Below, piece after piece: positions 7,357 through 12,923 of a stretch of DNA of 16,491 nt. The DNA comes from an uncultured Porphyromonadaceae bacterium (GTDB taxonomy: Bacteria; Bacteroidota; Bacteroidia; Bacteroidales; Muribaculaceae). Numbering within the stretch: position 1 is the stretch's first letter; each line of letters starts with the position of its first letter. Under the pieces are notes generated by a model, which did not search any database, was not told the DNA's origin, and worked only from the letters and a program-made list of their open reading frames with translations. A program made the position numbers and the translations under genes. The stretch is from positions 1 through 16,491 of the forward strand of contig USMC01000058.1 in NCBI GenBank assembly GCA_900555715.1, read 5' to 3'.

Positions 7357-7398
7357 CTAATTACTAATTGCTAATTACTAATTGCTAATTGCTCATTA
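7357..7398. repeat. Six-unit heptamer tandem repeat (CTAATTR)
   Basis: Plus-strand units are CTAATTA, CTAATTG, CTAATTA, CTAATTG, CTAATTG and a degenerate CTCATTA, with no spacers. The array starts 3 bases after the oxidoreductase stop (minus-strand reading) and ends 22 bases before the first DUF1080 ATG. Copy number could vary by strand slippage, changing the spacing between the two genes without affecting any reading frame. Confidence 0.9.
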
Positions 7399-7401
7399 AT
7401 C

Positions 7402-8877
7402 TCACGCAGGCATGTCGGGCAGCTTGAAACCGTTGTGATATTCCGGTTTGATAAGCTTTTCGGCATATACGCGGGCGTTGACAGGCTCGGAGTACGAGCG
7501 GTCGAAGGTCGGATGACCGTCGTGTATCTGGAATTTGTCTTCTATGACATTCGAGATCGTGGCATCTGCCGGGATGTTTGTAAACTTCATGTTTTCGCCG
7601 TCCCAGTCGAGCCACTGGTTGAGGCTCTGGAGACGTACAGCAGCGACGCCCATGGTAATCATTTCGTTGAGCGGACCGGCATACAGGAAATCGGATTCCG
7701 AAAGTACGCGCGAGTCGGGGCTCTCTTTGCAGGCGCGTATCCAGTCCTGCTGGTGGCTTGTGTTCACCTCGCGGCTCTTGTGCGGGTCGGCGGGAACGCG
7801 ACCGGAGCAGAGGAAAGGCTCGTTGCCGTATGTGCCGACAACCATAGTGTCCTTCGTGCCATAGAGCACAACTACACCGTTCTCATCGAACTTCTTGCCT
7901 TCGGGCATGTCGATAGGCAGATTAGGCATCAGACCGCCGTCGTACCATGTGAGTTCCACTGCGGGAAGGGCGAGACGGGGAAGATTGTCGCGGGCAGGGA
8001 AGCGGAAAGTGATTTTCTCAGCTGTGGGGCAAGCATCGCTCATCAGCATCGTTGAACTGCCGATTACTGCCGAAGGATAGCCGAGTTCGAGAGCCTTGAA
8101 GGGAACCTGCAGAATATGATTTGCCATATCGCCGAGGGCACCCGAACCGAAATCCCACCAGCCGCGGAAATTCCAGGGTGTATAAGCTGAATTATAGGGA
8201 CGGAACTTAGCCGGACCGATGAAAGCTTCCCAGTTCATTGTCTTGGGCACTTTCATAGCCTGCTTGGGAGCCGGCATACCCTGCGGCCATATCGGGCGGT
8301 TGGTGAAAGCCTCTATGCGTGTAACTTCACCTATCTCGCCATTGCGTATCCAGTCGATAGCGCGGCGTGTACCTGCCAGAGAGGCTCCCTGATTGCCCAT
8401 CTGTGTGGCAACCTTGTGCTTCTGGGCAAGCTTGGTGAGCAGACGCGACTCATAAGGATAGAGAGTCAGCGGTTTTTCAACGTATGCATGTTTGCCTGCC
8501 ACAATAGCATCGGCTGCAATGATAGCATGGGTATGGTCGGCTGTGGCGACCATAACGGCGTCGGCGTCCTTGAGCATATCGTCGTACATGCGGCGATAGT
8601 CGTTATAGCGTTTAGCCTTAGGATATTTGTCGAACACATGACCGGCATACTGCCAGTCGCAGTCGCACAGACCGATGATGTTTTCGGTTTCCATTGCAGC
8701 GAGGTCGGCGGCACCACGTCCACCGATACCAATACCAAGGATGTTCAGACGGTCGCTTGGTGCAGGCTTGCCTCCGCTGAAACTCTTGCCGAGTATTTCA
8801 CCTGGCATAAAAGCAAATGCAGCAGTTGCAAGTGCGCCGGTTTTGAGAAAATTTCTTCTCGAAAGATCTACAGACAT
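7402..8877 (-). CDS. Tat-exported Gfo/Idh/MocA-family oxidoreductase
   Basis: This 491-aa NAD(P)-dependent sugar oxidoreductase begins with a twin-arginine signal (SRRNFLKTG at 6-14, then a hydrophobic stretch), so it is predicted to fold with cofactor in the cytoplasm and be exported. The Rossmann domain has GIGIGGRG (48-55), DADAVMVATADHTHA (104-118) and the family EKP motif in YVEKPLT (132-138). The C-terminal half has WWDFGSGALGDMANHI (240-255), typical of the bacterial Gfo/Idh/MocA C-terminal domain. A promoter lies about 85 bases upstream, and two DUF1080 lipoproteins follow on the same strand. Known pairings of this family with DUF1080 suggest it oxidises or re-reduces sugar C3 hydroxyls. 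The family is certain; the substrate is unknown. Confidence 0.94.
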   Translation of the reverse strand: MSVDLSRRNFLKTGALATAAFAFMPGEILGKSFSGGKPAPSDRLNILGIGIGGRGAADLAAMETENIIGLCDCDWQYAGHVFDKYPKAKRYNDYRRMYDDMLKDADAVMVATADHTHAIIAADAIVAGKHAYVEKPLTLYPYESRLLTKLAQKHKVATQMGNQGASLAGTRRAIDWIRNGEIGEVTRIEAFTNRPIWPQGMPAPKQAMKVPKTMNWEAFIGPAKFRPYNSAYTPWNFRGWWDFGSGALGDMANHILQVPFKALELGYPSAVIGSSTMLMSDACPTAEKITFRFPARDNLPRLALPAVELTWYDGGLMPNLPIDMPEGKKFDENGVVVLYGTKDTMVVGTYGNEPFLCSGRVPADPHKSREVNTSHQQDWIRACKESPDSRVLSESDFLYAGPLNEMITMGVAAVRLQSLNQWLDWDGENMKFTNIPADATISNVIEDKFQIHDGHPTFDRSYSEPVNARVYAEKLIKPEYHNGFKLPDMPA

Positions 8878-8961
8878 AAAAATATCAGATAATAAGGTTT
8901 ATAAATATTATTGACACAGCATGAACAGAATCCGGATATTCCAGATTCTCCAATTTGCCTT

Positions 8962-8993
8962 CAAAGTTAATCAAAGTTTTATAACAACGCAAA
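8962..8993 (-). promoter_or_regulatory. Promoter of the Gfo/Idh-DUF1080 operon
   Basis: On the minus strand TTTG (8990-8993) is followed by 20 bases and then TAACTTTG (8962-8969), an exact match to the Bacteroidota -33/-7 consensus. Transcription would start near 8955, leaving a leader of about 78 bases before the ATG at 8877. No operator-like dyad is obvious. Confidence 0.75.
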
Positions 8994-9013
8994 TTTTTCT
9001 CAGCGGCCTAAGG

Positions 9014-9039
9014 CTTTTACACGGAACTTTTACACGGAA
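9014..9039. repeat. 13-bp perfect tandem duplication at the lrgB stop
   Basis: CTTTTACACGGAA occurs twice back to back (9014-9026 and 9027-9039). The lrgB TAA lies in the copy nearer the gene; the second copy lies just past the stop, so the protein end is unchanged. It looks like a recent slippage or repair event. Confidence 0.9.
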
Positions 9040-9728
9040 TACCCGAGCAGACCGAGAATCATTGGGGCGAGAAGAGCAGTAAAGAGACCGTTGAGCGTCA
9101 GACCGATGGACGAAAAAGCACCATAGCGTTCGCTTCGTTCCATGGCGGCTGAGGTACCTACGGCATGAGCTGCGGTGCCGATTGACAGACCGCCCGCGAT
9201 GGGTGAATGGATGTGACTCATCCTGACGATTTTAAACCCTGTCATGCCGCCAAAAATTCCGGTAGCTACAACGACCGCCGCTGTGAGAGGCGCAATACCT
9301 CCCATGGCGCTTGATATTTCCATGGCGATGGGCGTAGTGACAGCCTTGGGAGCGAGAGAGATGACAACCTCGCGCGTGGCACCGAACATCTCGGCAAGAA
9401 GCACTACGCTCACCACCCCTGCCACACATCCGGCGAGTTCGGAGAGCAGGAGCGGCAGAAGCTGCCGCTTAATGGTGGAGAGCTGCTTGTAGAGAGGAAC
9501 GCCGAGCGCAACCACTGCGGGCTTAAGCCAGAAGTCGATGTAATCGCCGCCTTGCTTGTATGTGTCGTAGTCTATGCCGCACAGCATCAGAAAAGAAATC
9601 ATTGCGGCAATGGCAATAAGAATGGGATTAAGCAACTTAATGCCTGTGCGTCGCTGAAGATACTGGGCTGCAAGGTAGAAGCCGAAAGTGAGGGCTATGA
9701 GGAAAAATTTGTTTTGCAGGAAATCCAT
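9030..9728 (-). CDS. lrgB: LrgB/CidB-family membrane protein
   Basis: This 232-aa polytopic protein matches the LrgB family, the antiholin-like or transporter partner of LrgA. Long hydrophobic segments cover most of the chain, beginning FFLIALTFGFYLAAQYL and including the conserved SLAPKAVTTPIAMEIS and GIFGGMTGF stretches and the IAGGLSIGTAAHAVGTSAAM loop, which are hallmarks of the family. Its ATG overlaps the lrgA stop by one base (TAATG, 9726-9730). The pair is proposed to control murein hydrolase activity, programmed lysis, or export of small organic acids such as pyruvate in other bacteria; the role in Bacteroidota is not settled. The length is normal. The 3' end carries a 13-bp tandem duplication that does not alter the protein. 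Confidence 0.93.
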   Translation of the reverse strand: MDFLQNKFFLIALTFGFYLAAQYLQRRTGIKLLNPILIAIAAMISFLMLCGIDYDTYKQGGDYIDFWLKPAVVALGVPLYKQLSTIKRQLLPLLLSELAGCVAGVVSVVLLAEMFGATREVVISLAPKAVTTPIAMEISSAMGGIAPLTAAVVVATGIFGGMTGFKIVRMSHIHSPIAGGLSIGTAAHAVGTSAAMERSERYGAFSSIGLTLNGLFTALLAPMILGLLGYSV

Positions 9729-10102
9729 TATTCAGCCTCCTTTGCGATTTTATGAACCAACTTGGCAGAAGCGGAGCGTGTGAGCTGATGCACCCACCCC
9801 GTGACGGCAATGATTATGATAGTGCTTATAATGGTTGCGAAGACAATTGGCACCCACTGGTCGGCGATGAGTCCGAGACAGTTCATAAGACCGATACCTG
9901 CTGGCACAAAGAAGAAGCCGAGGTTATGGACAAGGAAGCCGGAGAGTTTGTCGACCCACCGCAGTTTCACAATGCCAAGTTTGAGAGAGGCGCACAAAAG
10001 TACCATGCCGATTATACTTGAAGGGACGGGGATGCCAGTGAATCTGACCATCAACTCGCCGGCAACAAGAAATGCAAACAAAACGCCGAATTGTAGTATC
10101 AT
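9728..10102 (-). CDS. lrgA: LrgA/CidA-family holin-like membrane protein
   Basis: This small membrane protein has about four helices (near residues 2-22, 27-45, 57-78 and 83-105). The ATG at 10100-10102 is chosen, giving 124 aa beginning MILQFGVLFAFLVAGEL; an in-frame TTG at 10115-10117 would add five residues. Family marks are GIPVPSSIIGMVLLCASL and the LGFFFVPAGIGLMN segment. LrgA/CidA proteins are holin-like and form an operon with LrgB, as here (TAATG overlap). A -7 element (TAACTTTG) lies 38 bases upstream of the ATG, and a perfect 17-base palindrome covers the -33 position. This suggests repressor or activator control. The family call is secure; the physiological role is inferred only. 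Confidence 0.92.
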   Translation of the reverse strand: MILQFGVLFAFLVAGELMVRFTGIPVPSSIIGMVLLCASLKLGIVKLRWVDKLSGFLVHNLGFFFVPAGIGLMNCLGLIADQWVPIVFATIISTIIIIAVTGWVHQLTRSASAKLVHKIAKEAE

Positions 10103-10139
10103 AATGTCAAAAGTCAAAACCTAAATTCAAATTTCGGCG

Positions 10140-10172
10140 CAAAGTTACCAATAATGCAGGAGACTTCGCTAA
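10140..10172 (-). promoter_or_regulatory. Promoter of lrgAB
   Basis: On the minus strand TAACTTTG (10140-10147) matches the -7 consensus exactly. The -33 is weaker: TTAG at 10169-10172 with a 21-base spacer, lying inside a palindrome. A weak -33 under a dyad is what a regulated promoter would show. Confidence 0.6.
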
Positions 10173-10182
10173 AATTTAGCGA
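10166..10182. promoter_or_regulatory. 17-base palindrome, candidate operator for lrgAB
   Basis: TCGCTAAA (10166-10173), one central A, then TTTAGCGA (10175-10182): perfect 8-base arms. It covers the -33 region of the lrgAB promoter. A shorter related dyad (CTAA-A-TTAG within GCTAAATTAG) lies at the -33 of the promoter-like site at 10403-10434. No regulator gene is visible nearby. Confidence 0.5.
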
Positions 10183-10197
10183 TAAACTCTTTCGCTC

Positions 10198-10341
10198 CTA
10201 ATCGACATATACAGGCGGAATGCCGGCATTGTCTTCTTTGTGCATATTGGATTCCCAAAATTTCACGGCATCCTTAATCCATCCCTCAGCGACAGTTCCC
10301 GTACCTATGCCGAAGCCATGACCCAATCCTTCATAGAATTC
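10198..10341 (-). pseudogene. C-terminal remnant of an alpha/beta-hydrolase esterase
   Basis: The minus strand encodes 47 residues, beginning EFYEGLGHGFGIGTGTVAEG, continuing through WIKDAVKFWES and ending VYVD with a TAG stop at 10198-10200. It resembles the C-terminus of dienelactone-hydrolase-like or acetyl-esterase proteins, and the GHGFG segment carries the position of the catalytic His. In-frame TAG at 10342-10344 directly precedes it, and no start codon precedes the homology. The nucleophile Ser and Asp parts are absent from the sequence beyond 10341. It is a decayed fragment, not a working gene; the exact parent family is uncertain. Confidence 0.65.
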
Positions 10342-10402
10342 CTATCGAATAAGATATGTCGTCGAGGTGTTCTGACATTGGTACGTTTTTCGATACGCTA
10401 AA

Positions 10403-10434
10403 TTAGTAAAACATATTTATTCCTGGTAACTTTG
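10403..10434 (+). promoter_or_regulatory. Promoter-like site before the aldo/keto reductase remnant
   Basis: TAACTTTG (10427-10434) is an exact -7 match; TTAG (10403-10406) sits exactly 20 bases upstream as an imperfect -33. It faces the remnant at 10452, so the decayed gene may still be transcribed. Confidence 0.45.
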
Positions 10435-10451
10435 CGCCGGCGATACGCCGG

Positions 10452-10649
10452 GTGGTGGAAGGCTCGCAGCACCGTCTTCGCACCGACCACATAGACCTCT
10501 ACTACCAGCACCGCATAGACCCCGCCGTGGAACCGGAGACCTCACCACCAACTACGATGCTTCGTCGCGAGGCACTCGACCTCGGTCACAGCCTCTTCTT
10601 CGATCATCATGACCCTGATGTAGTCAAGATGTTCATGGACCGGAGATAA
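10452..10649 (+). pseudogene. Internally deleted aldo/keto reductase remnant
   Basis: The frame encodes two recognisable pieces. The first 28 residues (VVEGSQHRLRTDHIDLYYQH and RIDPAVEPE) match the beta-strand region of larger aldo/keto reductases, with the YYQHR stretch that normally lies about 110-130 residues into the protein. The last 25 or so (EALDLGHSLFFDHHDPDVV and KMFMDRR, then TAA) match the C-terminus of a short aldo/keto reductase. The roughly 150 residues expected between them are missing, as are the N-terminal catalytic Asp/Tyr/Lys residues. There is no good start; only GTG codons are available at 10452. A promoter-like site lies upstream and a terminator hairpin downstream, so the locus may still produce a transcript. 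The two pieces may come from one gene or from two different reductases. Confidence 0.7.
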
Positions 10650-10670
10650 CAACCATCTGAACACAAATCT

Positions 10671-10718
10671 GTCGCTGCTGCACACCCTTCAAGGCATACA
10701 GCAGCGACGTTATTTTCA
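10671..10718 (+). terminator. Terminator after the aldo/keto reductase remnant
   Basis: Perfect 10-bp arms GTCGCTGCTG (10671-10680) and CAGCAGCGAC (10699-10708) enclose an 18-base loop with an inner CCTT/AAGG pairing, followed by GTTATTTT. It lies 22 bases past the remnant's stop, showing that the original gene end is preserved. Confidence 0.7.
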
Positions 10719-10772
10719 AGCGCCAGAATTTTGTCATTACCAGCAGTATCGCAGGACATTTTGTTTAAAGCG

Positions 10773-10804
10773 TTTGTCGAGTAGCAAAATAATATTTAAC
10801 TTCG
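10773..10804 (+). promoter_or_regulatory. Promoter of the GH43 gene
   Basis: TTTG (10773-10776), 20 bases, then TAACTTCG (10797-10804), one mismatch from the -7 consensus. Transcription would start near 10811, leaving a leader of about 24 bases before the ATG at 10835. Confidence 0.65.
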
Positions 10805-10834
10805 CGCAAAACTCACATATAAGGAATATATATT

Positions 10835-11830
10835 ATGAATGTAAAAAGAACCTTGATCTATGCAACCGGTATTGCTGTAGTCGGTTTTGCGTTGTATGCT
10901 GCAATAGCGCCATCTGAGGCAGCACCGTCATGCAACGGGAACCCCTGTTTCCCCGGAAAATATGCCGACCCTGAGGGAATAGTATACGACGACTCAGTGT
11001 TCATTTTTCCGACGCGCAGCCTCCCTTATGACGAACAGACCGCTTTAGACTGCTTCTCATCCGCCGACCTGAAACACTGGACAAAACACGAGAACATCAT
11101 TGACACAACCGAGGTCAAATGGGCATGGGGCGCTATGTGGGCGCCGTCTGTATTCCGGAAAGACGGAAAGTACTATCTCTTTTTCGGCGCCAACGATGTC
11201 CACGAGGGAGAAACCGGAGGTATCGGAGTGGCTGTCAGCGACAGACCGCAAGGACCGTACAAAGATCTGCTGGGGCGTCCTCTCATTAATGAAATCGTCA
11301 ATGGCGCACAGCCTATCGACCAATACATCTTCCAGGACAAAGACGGCAGTTACTATATGTATTACGGCGGCTGGGGACATTGCAACATAGTCAGGCTCTC
11401 AGACGACTTCACATCTCTTGTTCCATTCCCTGACGGATCTATCTATAAGGAAGTAACCCCGGAAGGATATGTCGAAGGACCGTTTATGCTCTTCAAAGAC
11501 GGAAAATACTACTTCATGTGGAGCGAAGGAGGCTGGACCCAAGATGACTACAGAGTGGCGTACGCAATCGCCGACTCTCCCTTCGGACCCTTCAACCGTA
11601 TCGGCACAATACTTGAGCAAGACCCGGAAATAGGTACAGGCGCGGGACACCATTCCGTCATCCGCTCCTCCAAAAACGGCAAGTACTACATAGTATACCA
11701 CCGACATCCGATCGGAGCCACAGACGGCAACGACCGCGTCACATGTATTGACGAACTGCGCTTCGATTCCTCGGGCAAGATACTCCCCGTGAAAATGACC
11801 TTCACCGGTCCCGATGCCACGTCATTCTGA
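10835..11830 (+). CDS. Exported glycoside hydrolase family 43-like protein
   Basis: This 331-aa protein has an N-terminal signal (positive MNVKRT, hydrophobic 7-25, Ala-rich cleavage region near 29-31) and a five-bladed propeller typical of GH43, which acts on arabinans and xylan side chains. The three catalytic positions are visible: Asp45 in YADPEG (general base), Asp162 in QPIDQYIF (pKa modulator) and Glu214 in YVEGPFM (general acid). Supporting motifs are WAPSVFRKDGKYYLFF (about 103-118), KDGKYYFMWSEGGW (about 221-234) and GAGHHSV (about 269-275). No SusC/SusD or other glycosidase is adjacent, so it is an orphan outside a classical utilisation locus. It has its own promoter and terminator. 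The family is confident; the subfamily and substrate are not assignable. Confidence 0.9.
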   Translation: MNVKRTLIYATGIAVVGFALYAAIAPSEAAPSCNGNPCFPGKYADPEGIVYDDSVFIFPTRSLPYDEQTALDCFSSADLKHWTKHENIIDTTEVKWAWGAMWAPSVFRKDGKYYLFFGANDVHEGETGGIGVAVSDRPQGPYKDLLGRPLINEIVNGAQPIDQYIFQDKDGSYYMYYGGWGHCNIVRLSDDFTSLVPFPDGSIYKEVTPEGYVEGPFMLFKDGKYYFMWSEGGWTQDDYRVAYAIADSPFGPFNRIGTILEQDPEIGTGAGHHSVIRSSKNGKYYIVYHRHPIGATDGNDRVTCIDELRFDSSGKILPVKMTFTGPDATSF

Positions 11831-11837
11831 GAAAAAT

Positions 11838-11876
11838 ATGCGGTCAGACGGACGGCACTTCTCCGTCTGTCCGCAT
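11838..11876 (+). terminator. Terminator after the GH43 gene
   Basis: Arms ATGCGG-T-CAGACGGA (11838-11852) and TCCGTCTG-T-CCGCAT (11862-11876) pair with a single T/T mismatch around a 9-base loop. The stem begins 7 bases after the stop codon and is followed by TGCTGTGTTTTG. The U tract is weak but the stem is strong. Confidence 0.75.
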
Positions 11877-11916
11877 TGCTGTGTTTTGCAAAGAAATGTT
11901 AAACTTACATTTTACA

Positions 11917-11948
11917 CTTGCCTGTTCGGGATTTTAGACGTAATTTTG
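11917..11948 (+). promoter_or_regulatory. Promoter of tRNA-Glu
   Basis: CTTG (11917-11920), 20 bases, then TAATTTTG (11941-11948), an exact -7 match. The tRNA begins 17 bases after the -7, giving a short leader that processing would remove. Confidence 0.75.
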
Positions 11949-11965
11949 CAGCGCAAAAGAGAAAT

Positions 11966-12038
11966 GGCGATTTAGTGTAGTGGCCTAGCACGCCACCCTC
12001 TCACGGTGGAGACTCGGGTTCGATTCCCGAATTCGCTA
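11966..12038 (+). tRNA. tRNA-Glu (anticodon CTC)
   Basis: The 73-base cloverleaf reads: acceptor GGCGATT / ATTCGCT, D stem GTGT / GCAC with a 9-base loop, anticodon stem CCACC / GGTGG around loop CTCTCAC (anticodon CTC, reading GAG), a 4-base variable loop, and T stem TCGGG / CCCGA around TTCGATT. The discriminator is A12038. CCA is not encoded. The acceptor has a G1-U72 wobble and a U6-U67 mismatch as read. It is transcribed alone, from its own promoter to its own terminator. Confidence 0.93.
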
Positions 12039-12047
12039 CAACGGACA

Positions 12048-12082
12048 AGGGCTGTGTCAGTCGACACAGCCCTGATTTTTTT
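12048..12082 (+). terminator. Rho-independent terminator of tRNA-Glu
   Basis: Perfect 11-bp arms AGGGCTGTGTC (12048-12058) and GACACAGCCCT (12063-12073) with a 4-base loop are followed by GA and seven T residues (12076-12082). This is the strongest terminator in the window. It also lies 24 bases past the convergent surE stop, but on that strand no T tract follows the stem. Confidence 0.92.
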
Positions 12083-12105
12083 CGTTACTCTTAATCTCGC
12101 CGGGG

Positions 12106-12879
12106 TTATTCGAAATAGCCTGTCAAGGGCTTTATGGCGGCAGATGCCGTTTGGTCGGCAGATACGGGGACAACGGTGACATATCGCCTCGACAGCCAGT
12201 ATTCGTCGGTGTCTTCGGCATCCGGTTCCGAATTGATGAAGCGCCCCGCAAGCATATAGAACGGCACGCCGGCAGGGTCGAGATAGCGCTGATAGCTGTC
12301 GGTCCAGCGACCTCGTGCGGCACGGCACACTTTGACTCCTTCGGGAAGTACTTTAGCAGGGATATTGACGTTGAGGCAAATACCTTCCGGCAGACCTTTT
12401 TCGATGACGGCAGAAGCTATTGCGGCGACAAACGCCGTCGAAAGCGTAAAATCGGCTTTCAGCGAGTGGTGCAGAAGAGAGAAGCCCACAGACGGGATAC
12501 CCTCGAGGCATCCTTCGAGAACAGCCCCCATCGTTCCGGAATATGTCACGTTGACGCCGGAGTTGGAACCATGATTTATTCCTGCGAATATGACATCCGG
12601 CCGACGTGGCAAAATCTCACCAAGCGCGAGCTTGACGCAGTCGACAGGCGTACCGTTGACTGTAAACAGCCGCACTCCTTCGGTTTTTGGCGTAAGTTCA
12701 CGTATACGCAGCGGTTCGAAGATAGACATTGCCGCCGACTGTCCTGAATGCGGATGCGCCGGCGCGACAACATAGACGTCGCCCATCGACCGGACACATT
12801 CGGCAAGATGATGGATTCCGGGAGCATCGACGCTGTCGTCGTTGGTGATCAGTATAAGTTTACGCGATGAATTATCCAT
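12106..12879 (-). CDS. surE: 5'/3'-nucleotidase SurE
   Basis: SurE is a metal-dependent phosphatase that dephosphorylates 5'- and 3'-nucleotides and short polyphosphate, linked to stationary-phase survival. The ATG at 12877-12879 is chosen (257 aa, MDNSSRKLILITNDD); an in-frame TTG six codons upstream is less likely. Metal ligands expected for the family are visible: Asp14-Asp15 in ITNDDS, Ser45 in HSGQSAA, and Asn102 in FAGINHG. Other marks are VYVVAPAHPHSGQSA (35-49), VNGTPVDCVKLAL (74-86) and GTMGAVLEG (115-123). The length is usual (about 250). It is the last gene of a minus-strand group, 44 bases after the alpha/beta hydrolase, and faces the tRNA-Glu terminator. Identification is secure. 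Confidence 0.96.
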   Translation of the reverse strand: MDNSSRKLILITNDDSVDAPGIHHLAECVRSMGDVYVVAPAHPHSGQSAAMSIFEPLRIRELTPKTEGVRLFTVNGTPVDCVKLALGEILPRRPDVIFAGINHGSNSGVNVTYSGTMGAVLEGCLEGIPSVGFSLLHHSLKADFTLSTAFVAAIASAVIEKGLPEGICLNVNIPAKVLPEGVKVCRAARGRWTDSYQRYLDPAGVPFYMLAGRFINSEPDAEDTDEYWLSRRYVTVVPVSADQTASAAIKPLTGYFE

Positions 12880-12923
12880 AGTCTTTATGTTAGTCAATCG
12901 TTAAATAAACGCTCGAAAGCTGC

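Noticed and set aside
7357..7398. CRISPR-like repeat
   Set aside because: The units are 7 bases, contiguous and without spacers; no cas gene is present.
10452..10649. Complete small protein gene of 65 aa
   Set aside because: Its two halves match separate parts of aldo/keto reductases, with the core and the catalytic residues missing, and it has no ATG start.
12048..12082. Bidirectional terminator serving surE as well as the tRNA
   Set aside because: On the surE strand the stem is not followed by a T tract, only TGTCCGTTG, so termination there is not supported.
12106..12897. SurE start at TTG 12895-12897
   Set aside because: The ATG at 12877-12879 starts six codons later, right before the conserved KLILITNDD strand, and needs no unusual start.
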